A stretch of DNA of 26,129 bases from a virus (IMGVR_UViG_3300008108_000460:1-26129); one strand, 5' to 3'. Counted from the first letter of the stretch, positions 7,785-13,647 are shown. Translations and numbers: made by a program. Notes: generated from the letters alone by a model not told the origin.

Positions 7785-7798
7785 GGAAGATCTAAAAT

Positions 7799-7909
7799 AT
7801 GGTTACAATATTAAAGGGACTTGTGGGGTCGCATGCTTATGGATATGCGACTCCAGTAAATGCATTTTGTGTTAATTTTTTGAAAGATTGGTTTGAGGAA
7901 CATGAATAA
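7799..7909 (+). CDS. 36-residue ORF, possible remnant of a nucleotidyltransferase
   Basis: AAGGA precedes the ATG by 11 bases. The peptide contains LVGSHAYGYATP, which matches the N-terminal signature of the predicted nucleotidyltransferase family (GSxAYGxATPxSDxD). The catalytic Asp-x-Asp that should follow is missing, and the sequence runs straight into VNAFCVNFLKDWFEEHE. The likeliest reading is an internal deletion joining the two ends of a former enzyme gene. It may still be translated. Its stop overlaps the next start. Confidence 0.45.
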   Translation: MVTILKGLVGSHAYGYATPVNAFCVNFLKDWFEEHE

Positions 7910-8090
7910 TTATATTTTCTTATTAGAAAAAGATTTAACTTATGTTAAATCTTATGCAGAACAGAATGGTTTGAAGACGAGGATTGTCAATAGAGATAAT
8001 GTCCCGGTGTTATTGACATGCGAATATGACGGATCAAGGTTGAATCTGACTGTTATAGATGGAATCGTAAAGGAAATTGGTATTGGATAA
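7902..8090 (+). CDS. Small protein resembling I78-family peptidase inhibitors
   Basis: 62 residues from the ATG at 7902, with GAGG upstream. A TTG at 7893 is in frame but less likely. The sequence NGLKTRIVNRDNVPVLLTCE followed by SRLNLTVIDGIVKEIGIG has the layout of the I78 inhibitor fold: an R-[VI]-[VI] strand, a T-x-[DE]-Y segment, R-L-N-[LV], and a final D-x-G-x-V strand with closing Gly. I78 members inhibit serine proteases. Here it lies downstream of a putative metallopeptidase, so a protease-control role is possible. The assignment rests on pattern only. Confidence 0.5.
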   Translation: MNNYIFLLEKDLTYVKSYAEQNGLKTRIVNRDNVPVLLTCEYDGSRLNLTVIDGIVKEIGIG

Positions 8091-8091
8091 A

Positions 8092-8160
8092 CGAAAGAAT
8101 ATCTCCTTTGTTTTCAATAACTTGTGGCAAGTCATTGATTCAAAAGAGAATATTCTTTCG
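8092..8160. repeat. Nested stem-loop, copy 1 of a promoter-linked cassette
   Basis: The outer arms CGAAAGAATAT (8092-8102) and ATATTCTTTCG (8150-8160) pair perfectly. An inner imperfect palindrome is CAATAACTTG (8115-8124) with CAAGTCATTG (8128-8137). The right half and the following A-tract and TTGCTTCG recur at 13294-13326. A promoter follows immediately. This resembles the promoter(early)-stem-loop cassettes reported in T4-type phages. Confidence 0.75.
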
Positions 8161-8167
8161 AAAAAAT

Positions 8168-8196
8168 TTGCTTCGGTTGAATGGATAAGGTATACT
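8168..8196 (+). promoter_or_regulatory. Sigma70-type early promoter
   Basis: TTGCTT (8168-8173), a 17-bp spacer and TATACT (8191-8196). The next ATG starts six bases later, at the predicted start site. Confidence 0.72.
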
Positions 8197-8202
8197 TAAA
8201 GT

Positions 8203-8391
8203 ATGAAAACTGTATGGGTTGTTTACGAGTATTGGTATTCCAGTGTACACTCCACCTATTTGAAGACGGTTATTCGGGTCTTCGCCTCAAAAGAAGAGGC
8301 TGATGAATTTGCGAAAACTGAACAGATCTACTCGGATAGAATGAAGTTCAAACTTCATTATGAAGTTGTAGAAGTTCCGTTCGGTGTGTAA
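8203..8391 (+). CDS. Small unknown early protein, probably leaderless
   Basis: 62 residues, unknown function, acidic with many aromatics (WVVYEYWYSS). The middle reads VFASKEEADEFAKTE, a strand followed by a helix as in many small phage proteins. The ATG lies six bases after the -10 hexamer and no ribosome-binding site fits before it. No alternative in-frame ATG exists near the start, so this is the best example of leaderless expression here. The codon pattern and sharp ORF edges support a real gene. Confidence 0.65.
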   Translation: MKTVWVVYEYWYSSVHSTYLKTVIRVFASKEEADEFAKTEQIYSDRMKFKLHYEVVEVPFGV

Positions 8392-8411
8392 AAGTTTTTT
8401 TCTAAAAATGC

Positions 8412-8440
8412 TTGACATCAACCTCCATTAAAGGTATGAT
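8412..8440 (+). promoter_or_regulatory. Sigma70-type early promoter
   Basis: TTGACA (8412-8417), a 17-bp spacer and TATGAT (8435-8440). The predicted start site is about 8447. Confidence 0.75.
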
Positions 8441-8506
8441 TGAAGTATGGTAGAAAACTATTCTGATCAAAGTAGTGTGAAAGAACTAGTGTGCAAGGAA
8501 ATTAAC

Positions 8507-9247
8507 ATGCATAAAATTATAATTCCCGATATCCACCAAAATATAGATCGTTTGAATTCTATTCTTCAAACTCCTGAATGCCAGGAAGCACAAGAAATTA
8601 TTTTTCTTGGCGACTACTTTGATTCTTTTGATTATGATTTTTACACACCAGAAATGTGTAAGTTTCTAAACAATAACATTAATAATGAACGATATACCTT
8701 TCTTATCGGAAATCACGATATTCATTATATTAGTTCGAATACGAATTACAGATGTTCTGGTTGGTCTTTCCAAAAGCAATCTATTGTTGATAAATTTTTA
8801 GATAAACAAGTAATTCGAAAACTTCGTCCGTTCAAATATGAGATGATTCAAGATAAACATTTTTTATTCTCTCATGCTGGTTTGCATCCTTCATTTGTTC
8901 CATTTAATTTTTCTGATATGTTAAAAGACAATAATGTTTCTGACTGGTTCAATAATCTAGAACAGAGTACTATGGCTAAACTTATCAGTGGAATTAATGA
9001 TCCATTATTTGGTGCTGGAAAGGATCGTGGTGGATTTCAGAAAATCGGTGGAATCACTTGGTTGGATTGGAGAAATTTCGAATTAATCGAGAACTTAAAT
9101 CAAGTAGTCGGACACTCTTACAGAATAATGCCTGATATGATTAATAGTTTTGATGAATCATCGATAAATATTAATATCGATACGAATTTGAGAAATTATT
9201 TGAGGTTGAATTTGTATGATACAGTTCATTACGAATTTCTTTCGTGA
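8507..9247 (+). CDS. Calcineurin-like metallophosphoesterase
   Basis: 246 residues from this ATG. The metallophosphoesterase motifs are in order: PDIHQN (D-x-H) at the N-terminus, FLGDYFDS (GDxxD), LIGNHDIHY (GNHD), FSHAGLHP (xxHAG) and VVGHS (GHS). A binuclear-metal phosphatase or nucleotide phosphoesterase is expected, possibly acting on RNA ends or nucleotides in early infection. The start was chosen because GGAA lies six bases upstream and the fold begins at once (MHKIIIPD). An in-frame ATG at 8447, at the predicted transcription start, would add 20 residues with no domain meaning, but leaderless use cannot be excluded. Confidence 0.85.
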   Translation: MHKIIIPDIHQNIDRLNSILQTPECQEAQEIIFLGDYFDSFDYDFYTPEMCKFLNNNINNERYTFLIGNHDIHYISSNTNYRCSGWSFQKQSIVDKFLDKQVIRKLRPFKYEMIQDKHFLFSHAGLHPSFVPFNFSDMLKDNNVSDWFNNLEQSTMAKLISGINDPLFGAGKDRGGFQKIGGITWLDWRNFELIENLNQVVGHSYRIMPDMINSFDESSININIDTNLRNYLRLNLYDTVHYEFLS

Positions 9248-9293
9248 TATTGATTTAGAAATGATGGAATCCTTTAAGAAAGGAGAAGGTCCA

Positions 9294-9434
9294 ATGATAT
9301 GGATCACACATGAAGGAAGAACCTATTTCAATATTAATAAATTCATGAAATCTGAAAAAGGAAAACAAGTTATCTACGATCTTAAACTCTTTTCAGAAAG
9401 ACATAATTTGAGACCTTGGAGCGGAATATATTAG
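9294..9434 (+). CDS. Small unknown protein
   Basis: 46 residues from the ATG with a strong AGGAG eight bases upstream. The frame is open further up (ATGs at 9261 and 9216) but those lack a ribosome-binding site, and 9216 overlaps the phosphoesterase gene. The product (MIWITHEGRTYFNINKFMKS then a helical, basic end) is not recognised. Its stop codon touches the first base of the following tRNA. Confidence 0.5.
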   Translation: MIWITHEGRTYFNINKFMKSEKGKQVIYDLKLFSERHNLRPWSGIY

Positions 9435-9521
9435 GAGGATGCTGGGGTTGGCTCCCCACACAGTCTAGAAAACTGTAGTATCTCTAACTGGATAATAGTT
9501 CGATGCTATCATCCTCCTCCA
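9434..9521 (+). tRNA. tRNA-Ser(AGA), atypical D-arm
   Basis: The acceptor GGAGGAT pairs with ATCCTCC, followed by T and an encoded CCA. The anticodon arm is ACAGT-CTAGAAA-ACTGT, giving anticodon AGA. A long variable region of about 17 nt is typical of tRNA-Ser. The T-loop is TTCGATG with four of five stem pairs. The D-arm is unusual: a TGGGG/CCCCA stem with a six-base loop, no T at position 8 and no A at position 14. It may be functional, or a decayed or decoy tRNA. A34 in a serine tRNA is rare in bacteria. Confidence 0.65.
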
Positions 9522-9585
9522 CAAATAACCAGAAGGTGGGATTAATGGCGTCCATCCTTTAAAGAGTGAATCGAATCTTACTGGA

Positions 9586-9720
9586 TTGATTAATAAATTG
9601 GTAGATTATCTATTTGATTATCCAGGAGATTATGATTCTGAAGTTATATCTTATGGTAATTGGTTAATAGGTTTAACTATACGCAATGATCGATTTTGGG
9701 AAGAATATAATCGAAAATAA
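9586..9720 (+). pseudogene. ORF without a usable start codon between two tRNAs
   Basis: A frame open from about 9526 to the TAA at 9720 reads like real protein (VDYLFDYPGDYDSEV then WLIGLTIRNDRFWEEYNRK) but has no ATG or GTG. The TTG codons at 9586 and 9598 have no ribosome-binding site. An ATG at 9545 is one frame off and stops after five codons. It is best read as the 3' part of a gene whose 5' end was lost when the tRNA region was assembled. Confidence 0.4.
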
Positions 9721-9728
9721 TTAAAGAC

Positions 9729-9818
9729 GGAAAATTGGCAGAGTGGTATTGCACCTGATTGCTAATCAGTGGTCGTCCTGAAAGGGATACACAAGTTCGA
9801 ATCTTGTATTTTCCGCCA
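9729..9818 (+). tRNA. tRNA-Ser(GCT)
   Basis: Acceptor GGAAAAT/ATTTTCC, discriminator G and encoded CCA. The anticodon loop TTGCTAA gives GCT. A long variable arm (GTCGTCCTGAAAGGGATAC region) fits serine. The T-arm is ACAAG-TTCGAAT-CTTGT. All conserved positions seem present. Confidence 0.9.
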
Positions 9819-9846
9819 TTGCGTTTTTGTTGTAAATATACAATAA

Positions 9847-9911
9847 TAGTGAGGTAAAGCGTTCGACTGATAATCGAAAGACCGACGGTTCGATCCCTTC
9901 CTCGTCCACCA
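9847..9911 (+). tRNA. tRNA-Ile(GAT)-like gene lacking a D-arm
   Basis: The 3' two-thirds are clear: anticodon arm TTCGA-CTGATAA-TCGAA (anticodon GAT), T-loop TTCGATC, acceptor strand CTCGTCC, then A and CCA. The 5' part is not. Only about eight bases separate the candidate 5' acceptor strand (TAGTGAG, five pairs counting G-U) from the anticodon stem, so no D-arm can form. It is either a tRNA pseudogene or a D-armless tRNA. Confidence 0.55.
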
Positions 9912-9940
9912 AATTGAATAATAAGTAAAGGATAATAATC

Positions 9941-11002
9941 ATGAGTCTATTTGTTAAGAATGGAAGTAATTATCGAGTTACATCGAATGAGAATTTAGAT
10001 GTGCGAACGATGTTACCAGCAGGAACTTATAATGTTAAGTATGATACTATGAAGAATGAGTTTTCTTTGAATCATATTGAATCTTTTGACATTCCTAATA
10101 AATTGTATGGCGATCTAACAAAGAATCGTGATCGAATTCTGAATACATTCAACGATCGAGAATCTTCAACTGGTGTTATTTTGTGTGGTGAAAAGGGTTC
10201 GGGAAAATCTCTTCTAGCAAAAGCTATCTGTATTTCTGCAGCCGAACAAGGAATTCCGACTATCATCATTAATCAACCATGGTTTGGTGACACGTTTAAC
10301 ACTTTCGTTCAATCAATTAAACAATCTGCAATTATTTTCTTCGACGAATTCGAGAAAGTTTATTCGGGGAAAGAGGCTCAAGAAGCTATTCTAACACTTT
10401 TCGATGGTGTTTATCCAACCAAGAAAATGTTTATTTGTACTTGTAATGATAAATTCAAGATTGATTATAATATGAAAAATCGACCAGGAAGAATCTATTA
10501 CATGCTAGATTTTACTGGACTAGAAGTATCATTCGTTCGTGATTATTGTGAAGAAAATCTAATCAACAAGTCTAATATCAATTCAGTTTGTAATCTATCA
10601 ATGGCATTCAATAACTTCAATTTCGATATGTTGAAAGCTATTGTTGAAGAAATGAATCGATATGACGAAACAGCAAATGAAGTAATTAAGGTTATTAACA
10701 CCAAAATGGAATTCGTTTCTCCTTCTAAATATAAGATCGAGTTCACACCAAACCGTGAGTTGAATATCCAAGAAGGTAGCGTTGAGAAAATATATACTGG
10801 AAATCCTATTACTAATAATGTGCTACTAAATTATTATATTGTTGGGGATGATGGTGAGATGTATGGTCAAACCACTTTCTCGCCAAATGAAATTGTTGTG
10901 TTAGATCCTTCTGGAAAAATCGTCTATGTTAATTCTGCTGGCGATAAGTTGGTCTTGATCAAAGAAGAAACGAAATTAGTTATGCATAATTTCAAATTCT
11001 AA
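9941..11002 (+). CDS. AAA+ ATPase, unknown role
   Basis: 353 residues. Residues about 55-230 form an AAA+ core: Walker A GEKGSGKS (83-90), Walker B IIFFDEFEKV (about 131-140), sensor-1-like FICTCNDK, and an arginine-finger-like RPGR. A helical lid follows. The first 50 residues and last ~110 residues are predicted strand-rich, and the C-terminus (YYIVGDDGEMYGQTTFSPNE) may be a separate beta domain. The single-gene arrangement between tRNAs gives no partner. AAGGA precedes the ATG. A protein-remodelling ATPase is a fair guess, without a known substrate. Confidence 0.8.
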   Translation: MSLFVKNGSNYRVTSNENLDVRTMLPAGTYNVKYDTMKNEFSLNHIESFDIPNKLYGDLTKNRDRILNTFNDRESSTGVILCGEKGSGKSLLAKAICISAAEQGIPTIIINQPWFGDTFNTFVQSIKQSAIIFFDEFEKVYSGKEAQEAILTLFDGVYPTKKMFICTCNDKFKIDYNMKNRPGRIYYMLDFTGLEVSFVRDYCEENLINKSNINSVCNLSMAFNNFNFDMLKAIVEEMNRYDETANEVIKVINTKMEFVSPSKYKIEFTPNRELNIQEGSVEKIYTGNPITNNVLLNYYIVGDDGEMYGQTTFSPNEIVVLDPSGKIVYVNSAGDKLVLIKEETKLVMHNFKF

Positions 11003-11014
11003 TAAATAGAGGGT

Positions 11015-11089
11015 GCTGCGATAGCTCAATGGTACAGCAGCAGTTTAGTAAACTGCAGATTGACGGTTCGATCCCGTCTCGCAGCTCCA
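11015..11089 (+). tRNA. tRNA-Thr(AGT)
   Basis: A perfect seven-bp acceptor GCTGCGA/TCGCAGC, then T and CCA. The anticodon arm GCAGT-TTAGTAA-ACTGC gives AGT. The T-arm is GACGG-TTCGATC-CCGTC. The D-arm has one mismatch. An A34 threonine tRNA is uncommon in bacteria. Confidence 0.85.
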
Positions 11090-11096
11090 ACTTTGA

Positions 11097-11170
11097 TGGG
11101 GTGTAGCTTAATGGTAAAGCATCCGACTTTGACTCGGAGTATGGGAGTTCGATTCTCTCCACCCTAACCA
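11097..11170 (+). tRNA. tRNA-Gln(TTG)
   Basis: Acceptor TGGGGTG/CACCCTA (one G-T pair), then A and CCA. It starts with T, as glutamine tRNAs often do. The anticodon arm TCCGA-CTTTGAC-TCGGA gives TTG. The T-loop is TTCGATT. Confidence 0.9.
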
Positions 11171-11188
11171 CTTAATATAGAGAATAAT

Positions 11189-11758
11189 ATGAAATATCTT
11201 TTTTGTGATACAGAAACAAGCGGAATCGATCCATCTAAGCATGGAATTATCCAAATTGCTGGTTTAATTGACATTGATGGGGAAATCAAAGAATCTTTTG
11301 ATATTAAGATACAACCCTTTCCAAATCAATTGATCTCAAAAGAATCTATGAAGATCAATGGACTTACTGTAGAGGATCTTAAGACATTTCATAAACCACA
11401 AGAAGGTTACGCCTTATTGACTGAAATATTTTCGAAGTATATTTCTAAGTTTGATAAAACAGATAAGTTCTTTTTCGTTGGGTATAATTCAAATTTCGAT
11501 GATTCATTTCTAAGACAATTCTTTATTAATTCTGGAGATGAATATTATGGTTCTTGGATTTGGTGGCCGACAATTGATGTATCATCATTTGCTATGGAAT
11601 TTCTGAAAGAAGAGAGATCTAAATTTCCAAATTTCAAATTGGTAACTGTTGCAAAAGCTTTTGGTATCCCAGTTGATGAATCTAGATTGCATGAAGCAGT
11701 ATATGATTCAATTCTAACACGCTCGATATATCGAAAGATGATTCTTGGGATTGACTAA
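11189..11758 (+). CDS. DnaQ-like DEDDh 3'-5' exonuclease
   Basis: 189 residues, one domain. Exo I is FCDTETSGIDP (Asp7, Glu9). Exo II is VGYNSNFDDSFL (Asp near 106). Exo III is the ending RLHEAVYDSILTRSIY, with His and Asp spaced as in DEDDh enzymes. The length fits a stand-alone DnaQ-type exonuclease. It could degrade host nucleic acid or serve in proofreading or repair. It follows two tRNA genes closely, with GAGAAT as a weak ribosome-binding site. Confidence 0.85.
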   Translation: MKYLFCDTETSGIDPSKHGIIQIAGLIDIDGEIKESFDIKIQPFPNQLISKESMKINGLTVEDLKTFHKPQEGYALLTEIFSKYISKFDKTDKFFFVGYNSNFDDSFLRQFFINSGDEYYGSWIWWPTIDVSSFAMEFLKEERSKFPNFKLVTVAKAFGIPVDESRLHEAVYDSILTRSIYRKMILGID

Positions 11759-11779
11759 ATTGTAATTTTAAGTTAAAAT
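11751..11779 (+). promoter_or_regulatory. Sigma70-type promoter
   Basis: TTGACT (11751-11756), a 17-bp spacer and TAAAAT (11774-11779), overlapping the end of the exonuclease gene. It leads into the next gene, which has GGGAG before its ATG. Confidence 0.6.
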
Positions 11780-11796
11780 GAATATGGGAGAATACT

Positions 11797-12087
11797 ATGA
11801 TTAAAGTGAGTATTGATGGAAAGAATTACGTTCTTGATTTTGCTTATTCTATGGATAAGCGTGTAGGATCGAATTCCGGAAGGATCACCACAGCAATGTT
11901 ATTTGAAGATCTTGGAAATAAGAAAGATCAAAATTATTCCAAACCTGATTATATCGGTGTAGCAATGAAACATCCTAAGGATCGAGATGTTAAGGAAAAT
12001 GCGAGAAAGGCTGCAATTCGGAAGCTAGTCTCTCGGTTTGATTATGAAACTCGTTCATCTGTGTGGGCAGCTTATTTTGCACGATGA
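11797..12087 (+). CDS. Small unknown protein
   Basis: 96 residues, unknown. The order is a strand pair (MIKVSIDGKNYVLDFAYSMD), a charged middle, then a helical basic C-terminus (ENARKAAIRKLVSRF). No cysteine clusters or membrane segment. It has its own promoter and a clear GGGAG ribosome-binding site, which supports a real gene. It may be a small early host-interaction protein, but nothing in the sequence identifies a target. Confidence 0.65.
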   Translation: MIKVSIDGKNYVLDFAYSMDKRVGSNSGRITTAMLFEDLGNKKDQNYSKPDYIGVAMKHPKDRDVKENARKAAIRKLVSRFDYETRSSVWAAYFAR

Positions 12088-12116
12088 TAAATATTAAATA
12101 ATTTATGGAGAGATAG

Positions 12117-12620
12117 ATGACTGTTCTTGTTTTAAATTCACAATATTTGCCCATACAAACAACTTCGGTAAAGAAAGCTGTAAAATTGATTTATCGTGGT
12201 GTTGCTGTGGCAGAGAAGTACACAGAACAAGTATGGAAATCTATCTCTTCAGAAATGATTCTTCCGGCTGTTATTCGTCTAATCAATTTTCATAGATTAC
12301 CGAATAGATCTTATAAGTTATCTAAGAAGAATATTCTCATCAGAGATAGATATACTTGCCAATATTGTCAGGGAATCTTCTCTGAAAGAACTCTGACATT
12401 AGATCATGTTATTCCAAAATCAAAGGGTGGATCTTCTCGTTGGGAAAATTTAGTTGCCGCTTGTAGAAAGTGTAATTCTAAGAAAGCCGATAAGACACCC
12501 GAAGAAGCGTGCATGAGATTGTTGTCGAAACCAATGAAATTGACAGTCCACACTCACACAACAATATTGAGAAATAAAGGAGAATCAAGACCAGAGTGGT
12601 CTGAGTTCTTATTCAATTAA
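12117..12620 (+). CDS. HNH endonuclease
   Basis: 167 residues. The C-terminal half holds a complete McrA-like HNH: RDRYTCQYCQ (first zinc CxxC), LTLDHVIPKSKGG (catalytic DH), WENLVAACRKCNSKKAD (Asn plus second CxxC). The N-terminal half (VLNSQYLPIQTTSVKKAVKL) is the usual companion domain of this stand-alone family. Such genes may be homing-type mobile nucleases or nicking enzymes used in packaging or exclusion. The position in a tRNA-rich accessory region favours a mobile element. GGAGAG precedes the ATG. Confidence 0.88.
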   Translation: MTVLVLNSQYLPIQTTSVKKAVKLIYRGVAVAEKYTEQVWKSISSEMILPAVIRLINFHRLPNRSYKLSKKNILIRDRYTCQYCQGIFSERTLTLDHVIPKSKGGSSRWENLVAACRKCNSKKADKTPEEACMRLLSKPMKLTVHTHTTILRNKGESRPEWSEFLFN

Positions 12621-12631
12621 GGAATATATGT

Positions 12632-12925
12632 ATGAATAATTTTATAGAAGATCTTGATGTTTTTTGGAATATATTGAGATATATTGTAACGATTGGTGCA
12701 ATATTCTTATTTACTGTAAGTTTCTTGTATTCAGGAAAACAGGAATCATATTATATCTCTCAAGAATCTAATAGCAAAACGCAATTTTATTGTGTGTATG
12801 CGGATATTAATTGGAGGCCAGATCAACTAATTTATTGCTCAGGGAATATTGTTAATGTCTTGATGATTAAGAATGCAGTGTCTTCACAGACACAGAATGA
12901 TTCTTTAGAAAAGAAAGTCGATTAA
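12632..12925 (+). CDS. Small membrane protein
   Basis: 97 residues. One membrane segment (about residues 15-32, YIVTIGAIFLFTVSFLYS) follows an acidic N-terminus, so the C-terminal part is probably outside the inner membrane. That part has two cysteines (FYCVYAD and IYCSGN), which could form a disulphide in the periplasm. An uncleaved anchor is more likely than a signal peptide because no clear cleavage site follows. Function unknown; superinfection exclusion proteins often look like this, but there is no specific evidence. Confidence 0.65.
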   Translation: MNNFIEDLDVFWNILRYIVTIGAIFLFTVSFLYSGKQESYYISQESNSKTQFYCVYADINWRPDQLIYCSGNIVNVLMIKNAVSSQTQNDSLEKKVD

Positions 12926-12929
12926 CAAT

Positions 12930-13005
12930 AGTTCCATAACTCAATGGTTAGAGTGCTTACCTTATAAGCAAGTGGTTCTCGGTTCGAATCCGAGTGTGAC
13001 TACCA
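12930..13005 (+). tRNA. tRNA-Ile(TAT)
   Basis: Acceptor AGTTCCA/TGTGACT (one mismatch, one G-T), then A and CCA. The D-stem ACTC/GAGT is perfect. The anticodon loop CTTATAA gives TAT, with one mismatch in its stem. The T-arm is CTCGG-TTCGAAT-CCGAG. It would read ATA, a codon used in this AT-rich genome but rare in many hosts. Confidence 0.85.
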
Positions 13006-13008
13006 AAT

Positions 13009-13083
13009 GCCCCTATAGTTCAACGGAAAGAACACTAGTCTACGAAACTAAAGATCCAAGTTCAAGTCTTGGTAGGGGTTCCA
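13009..13083 (+). tRNA. tRNA-Arg(ACG)
   Basis: Acceptor GCCCCTA/TAGGGGT (first pair G-T), then T and CCA. The anticodon loop CTACGAA gives ACG. The T-arm is CCAAG-TTCAAGT-CTTGG. It starts four bases after the tRNA-Ile, so the two are co-transcribed. Confidence 0.87.
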
Positions 13084-13090
13084 AAATTAT

Positions 13091-13216
13091 ATGTTAAATG
13101 ATTTATACGAATTCTTATTTTGTCCAATACATGGAATACTTTCACCAAGAAATTGGTCAATGATTATTCCAAGTATGATGATGTGTGTATATTATCTTAA
13201 ACGGAAAATGTTGTAG
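13091..13216 (+). CDS. 41-residue hydrophobic small protein
   Basis: A short ORF starting seven bases after the tRNA-Arg and ending at the terminator. The peptide opens MLNDLYEFLFCPIHGILSP and continues through a hydrophobic, Met-rich stretch to a basic end YYLKRKML. The CPIHG motif plus one membrane-like segment suggests a tiny inner-membrane protein. There is no strong ribosome-binding site. Exact placement between the tRNA and the terminator, with no wasted sequence, supports it. Confidence 0.5.
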   Translation: MLNDLYEFLFCPIHGILSPRNWSMIIPSMMMCVYYLKRKML

Positions 13217-13217
13217 G

Positions 13218-13238
13218 GAGCCGAAAGGCTCATTTTTT
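13218..13238 (+). terminator. Rho-independent terminator after the tRNA cluster
   Basis: GAGCC-GAAA-GGCTC stem with a GNRA-type loop, followed by ATTTTTT. Confidence 0.9.
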
Positions 13239-13249
13239 GCATTTAAACT

Positions 13250-13310
13250 ATATTCTCTTTAGAATCAATGACTTGCGCCAAGTGATTGACAACAAAGAGA
13301 ATATTCTTTC
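13250..13310. repeat. Nested stem-loop, copy 2 of a promoter-linked cassette
   Basis: The outer arms ATATTCTCTTT (13250-13260) and AAAGAGAATAT (13294-13304) pair perfectly. The inner arms are CAATGACTTG (13266-13275) and CAAGTGATTG (13279-13288), with one mismatch. The right half matches copy 1 (8143-8160) and again runs into an A-tract and a TTGCTT promoter. Confidence 0.75.
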
Positions 13311-13318
13311 GAAAAAAC

Positions 13319-13347
13319 TTGCTTCGATTCTTTGAGTACGCTATAAT
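13319..13347 (+). promoter_or_regulatory. Sigma70-type early promoter
   Basis: TTGCTT (13319-13324), a 17-bp spacer and TATAAT (13342-13347), in the same arrangement behind a stem-loop as at 8168. It leaves a short leader containing AAGGA before the ATG at 13367. Confidence 0.78.
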
Positions 13348-13366
13348 GGTTCTATAAGGAAATCTG

Positions 13367-13504
13367 ATGATCACTGAAAAACAGTACCTCGAACAGATTG
13401 CTAAGGAAAACACCGAAGCTCTATCGAAGTATCTTGCGAATGGTGGTGGAGTCACTCAATGCAAGCCTGGGACTCCGAAGTCGAACAAGAAGTGGAAAAC
13501 GTAG
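13367..13504 (+). CDS. Small early protein, possibly frameshifted
   Basis: 45 residues with AAGGA six bases before the ATG and a strong promoter. It begins MITEKQYLEQIAKENTEALS, a helix, and ends basic (TPKSNKKWKT) at TAG. Right at the stop, the +1 frame carries on as protein-like sequence (SWDANISDRNRLSKGLSLND and on) to TAA at 13601. Either a one-base deletion has cut a gene of about 77 residues, or a +1 frameshift at the stop joins the two parts. The base composition is more GC-rich than the neighbours, as in the next gene. Confidence 0.6.
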   Translation: MITEKQYLEQIAKENTEALSKYLANGGGVTQCKPGTPKSNKKWKT

Positions 13505-13607
13505 TTGGGATGCGAATATTTCTGACCGGAATCGTCTTTCGAAAGGTTTGAGTCTGAACGATCTCCATGCGAAATTGCCTCGTCCTGATTCTTTTGTGTA
13601 AAATTTT

Positions 13608-13632
13608 TCGGTGATTCCTTGACAATCACCGA
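13608..13632. promoter_or_regulatory. Inverted repeat over the -35 region
   Basis: TCGGTGATT (13608-13616) and AATCACCGA (13624-13632) are a perfect nine-bp inverted repeat with a seven-base spacer that contains most of the TTGACA -35 element. It is not followed by a T-tract, so an operator fits better than a terminator. Confidence 0.6.
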
Positions 13633-13647
13633 CGCCTCTAGTATAAT
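13619..13647 (+). promoter_or_regulatory. Strong sigma70-type promoter
   Basis: TTGACA (13619-13624), a 17-bp spacer and TATAAT (13642-13647): a full consensus match. It drives the gene at 13687, which also has AAGGAAA before its ATG. Confidence 0.85.

Noticed and set aside
8168-13324. TTGCTT elements as T4 MotA boxes (middle promoters)
   Set aside because: MotA boxes sit 11-13 bp from the -10; here TTGCTT is 17 bp away, the normal -35 distance, and no MotA gene is seen.
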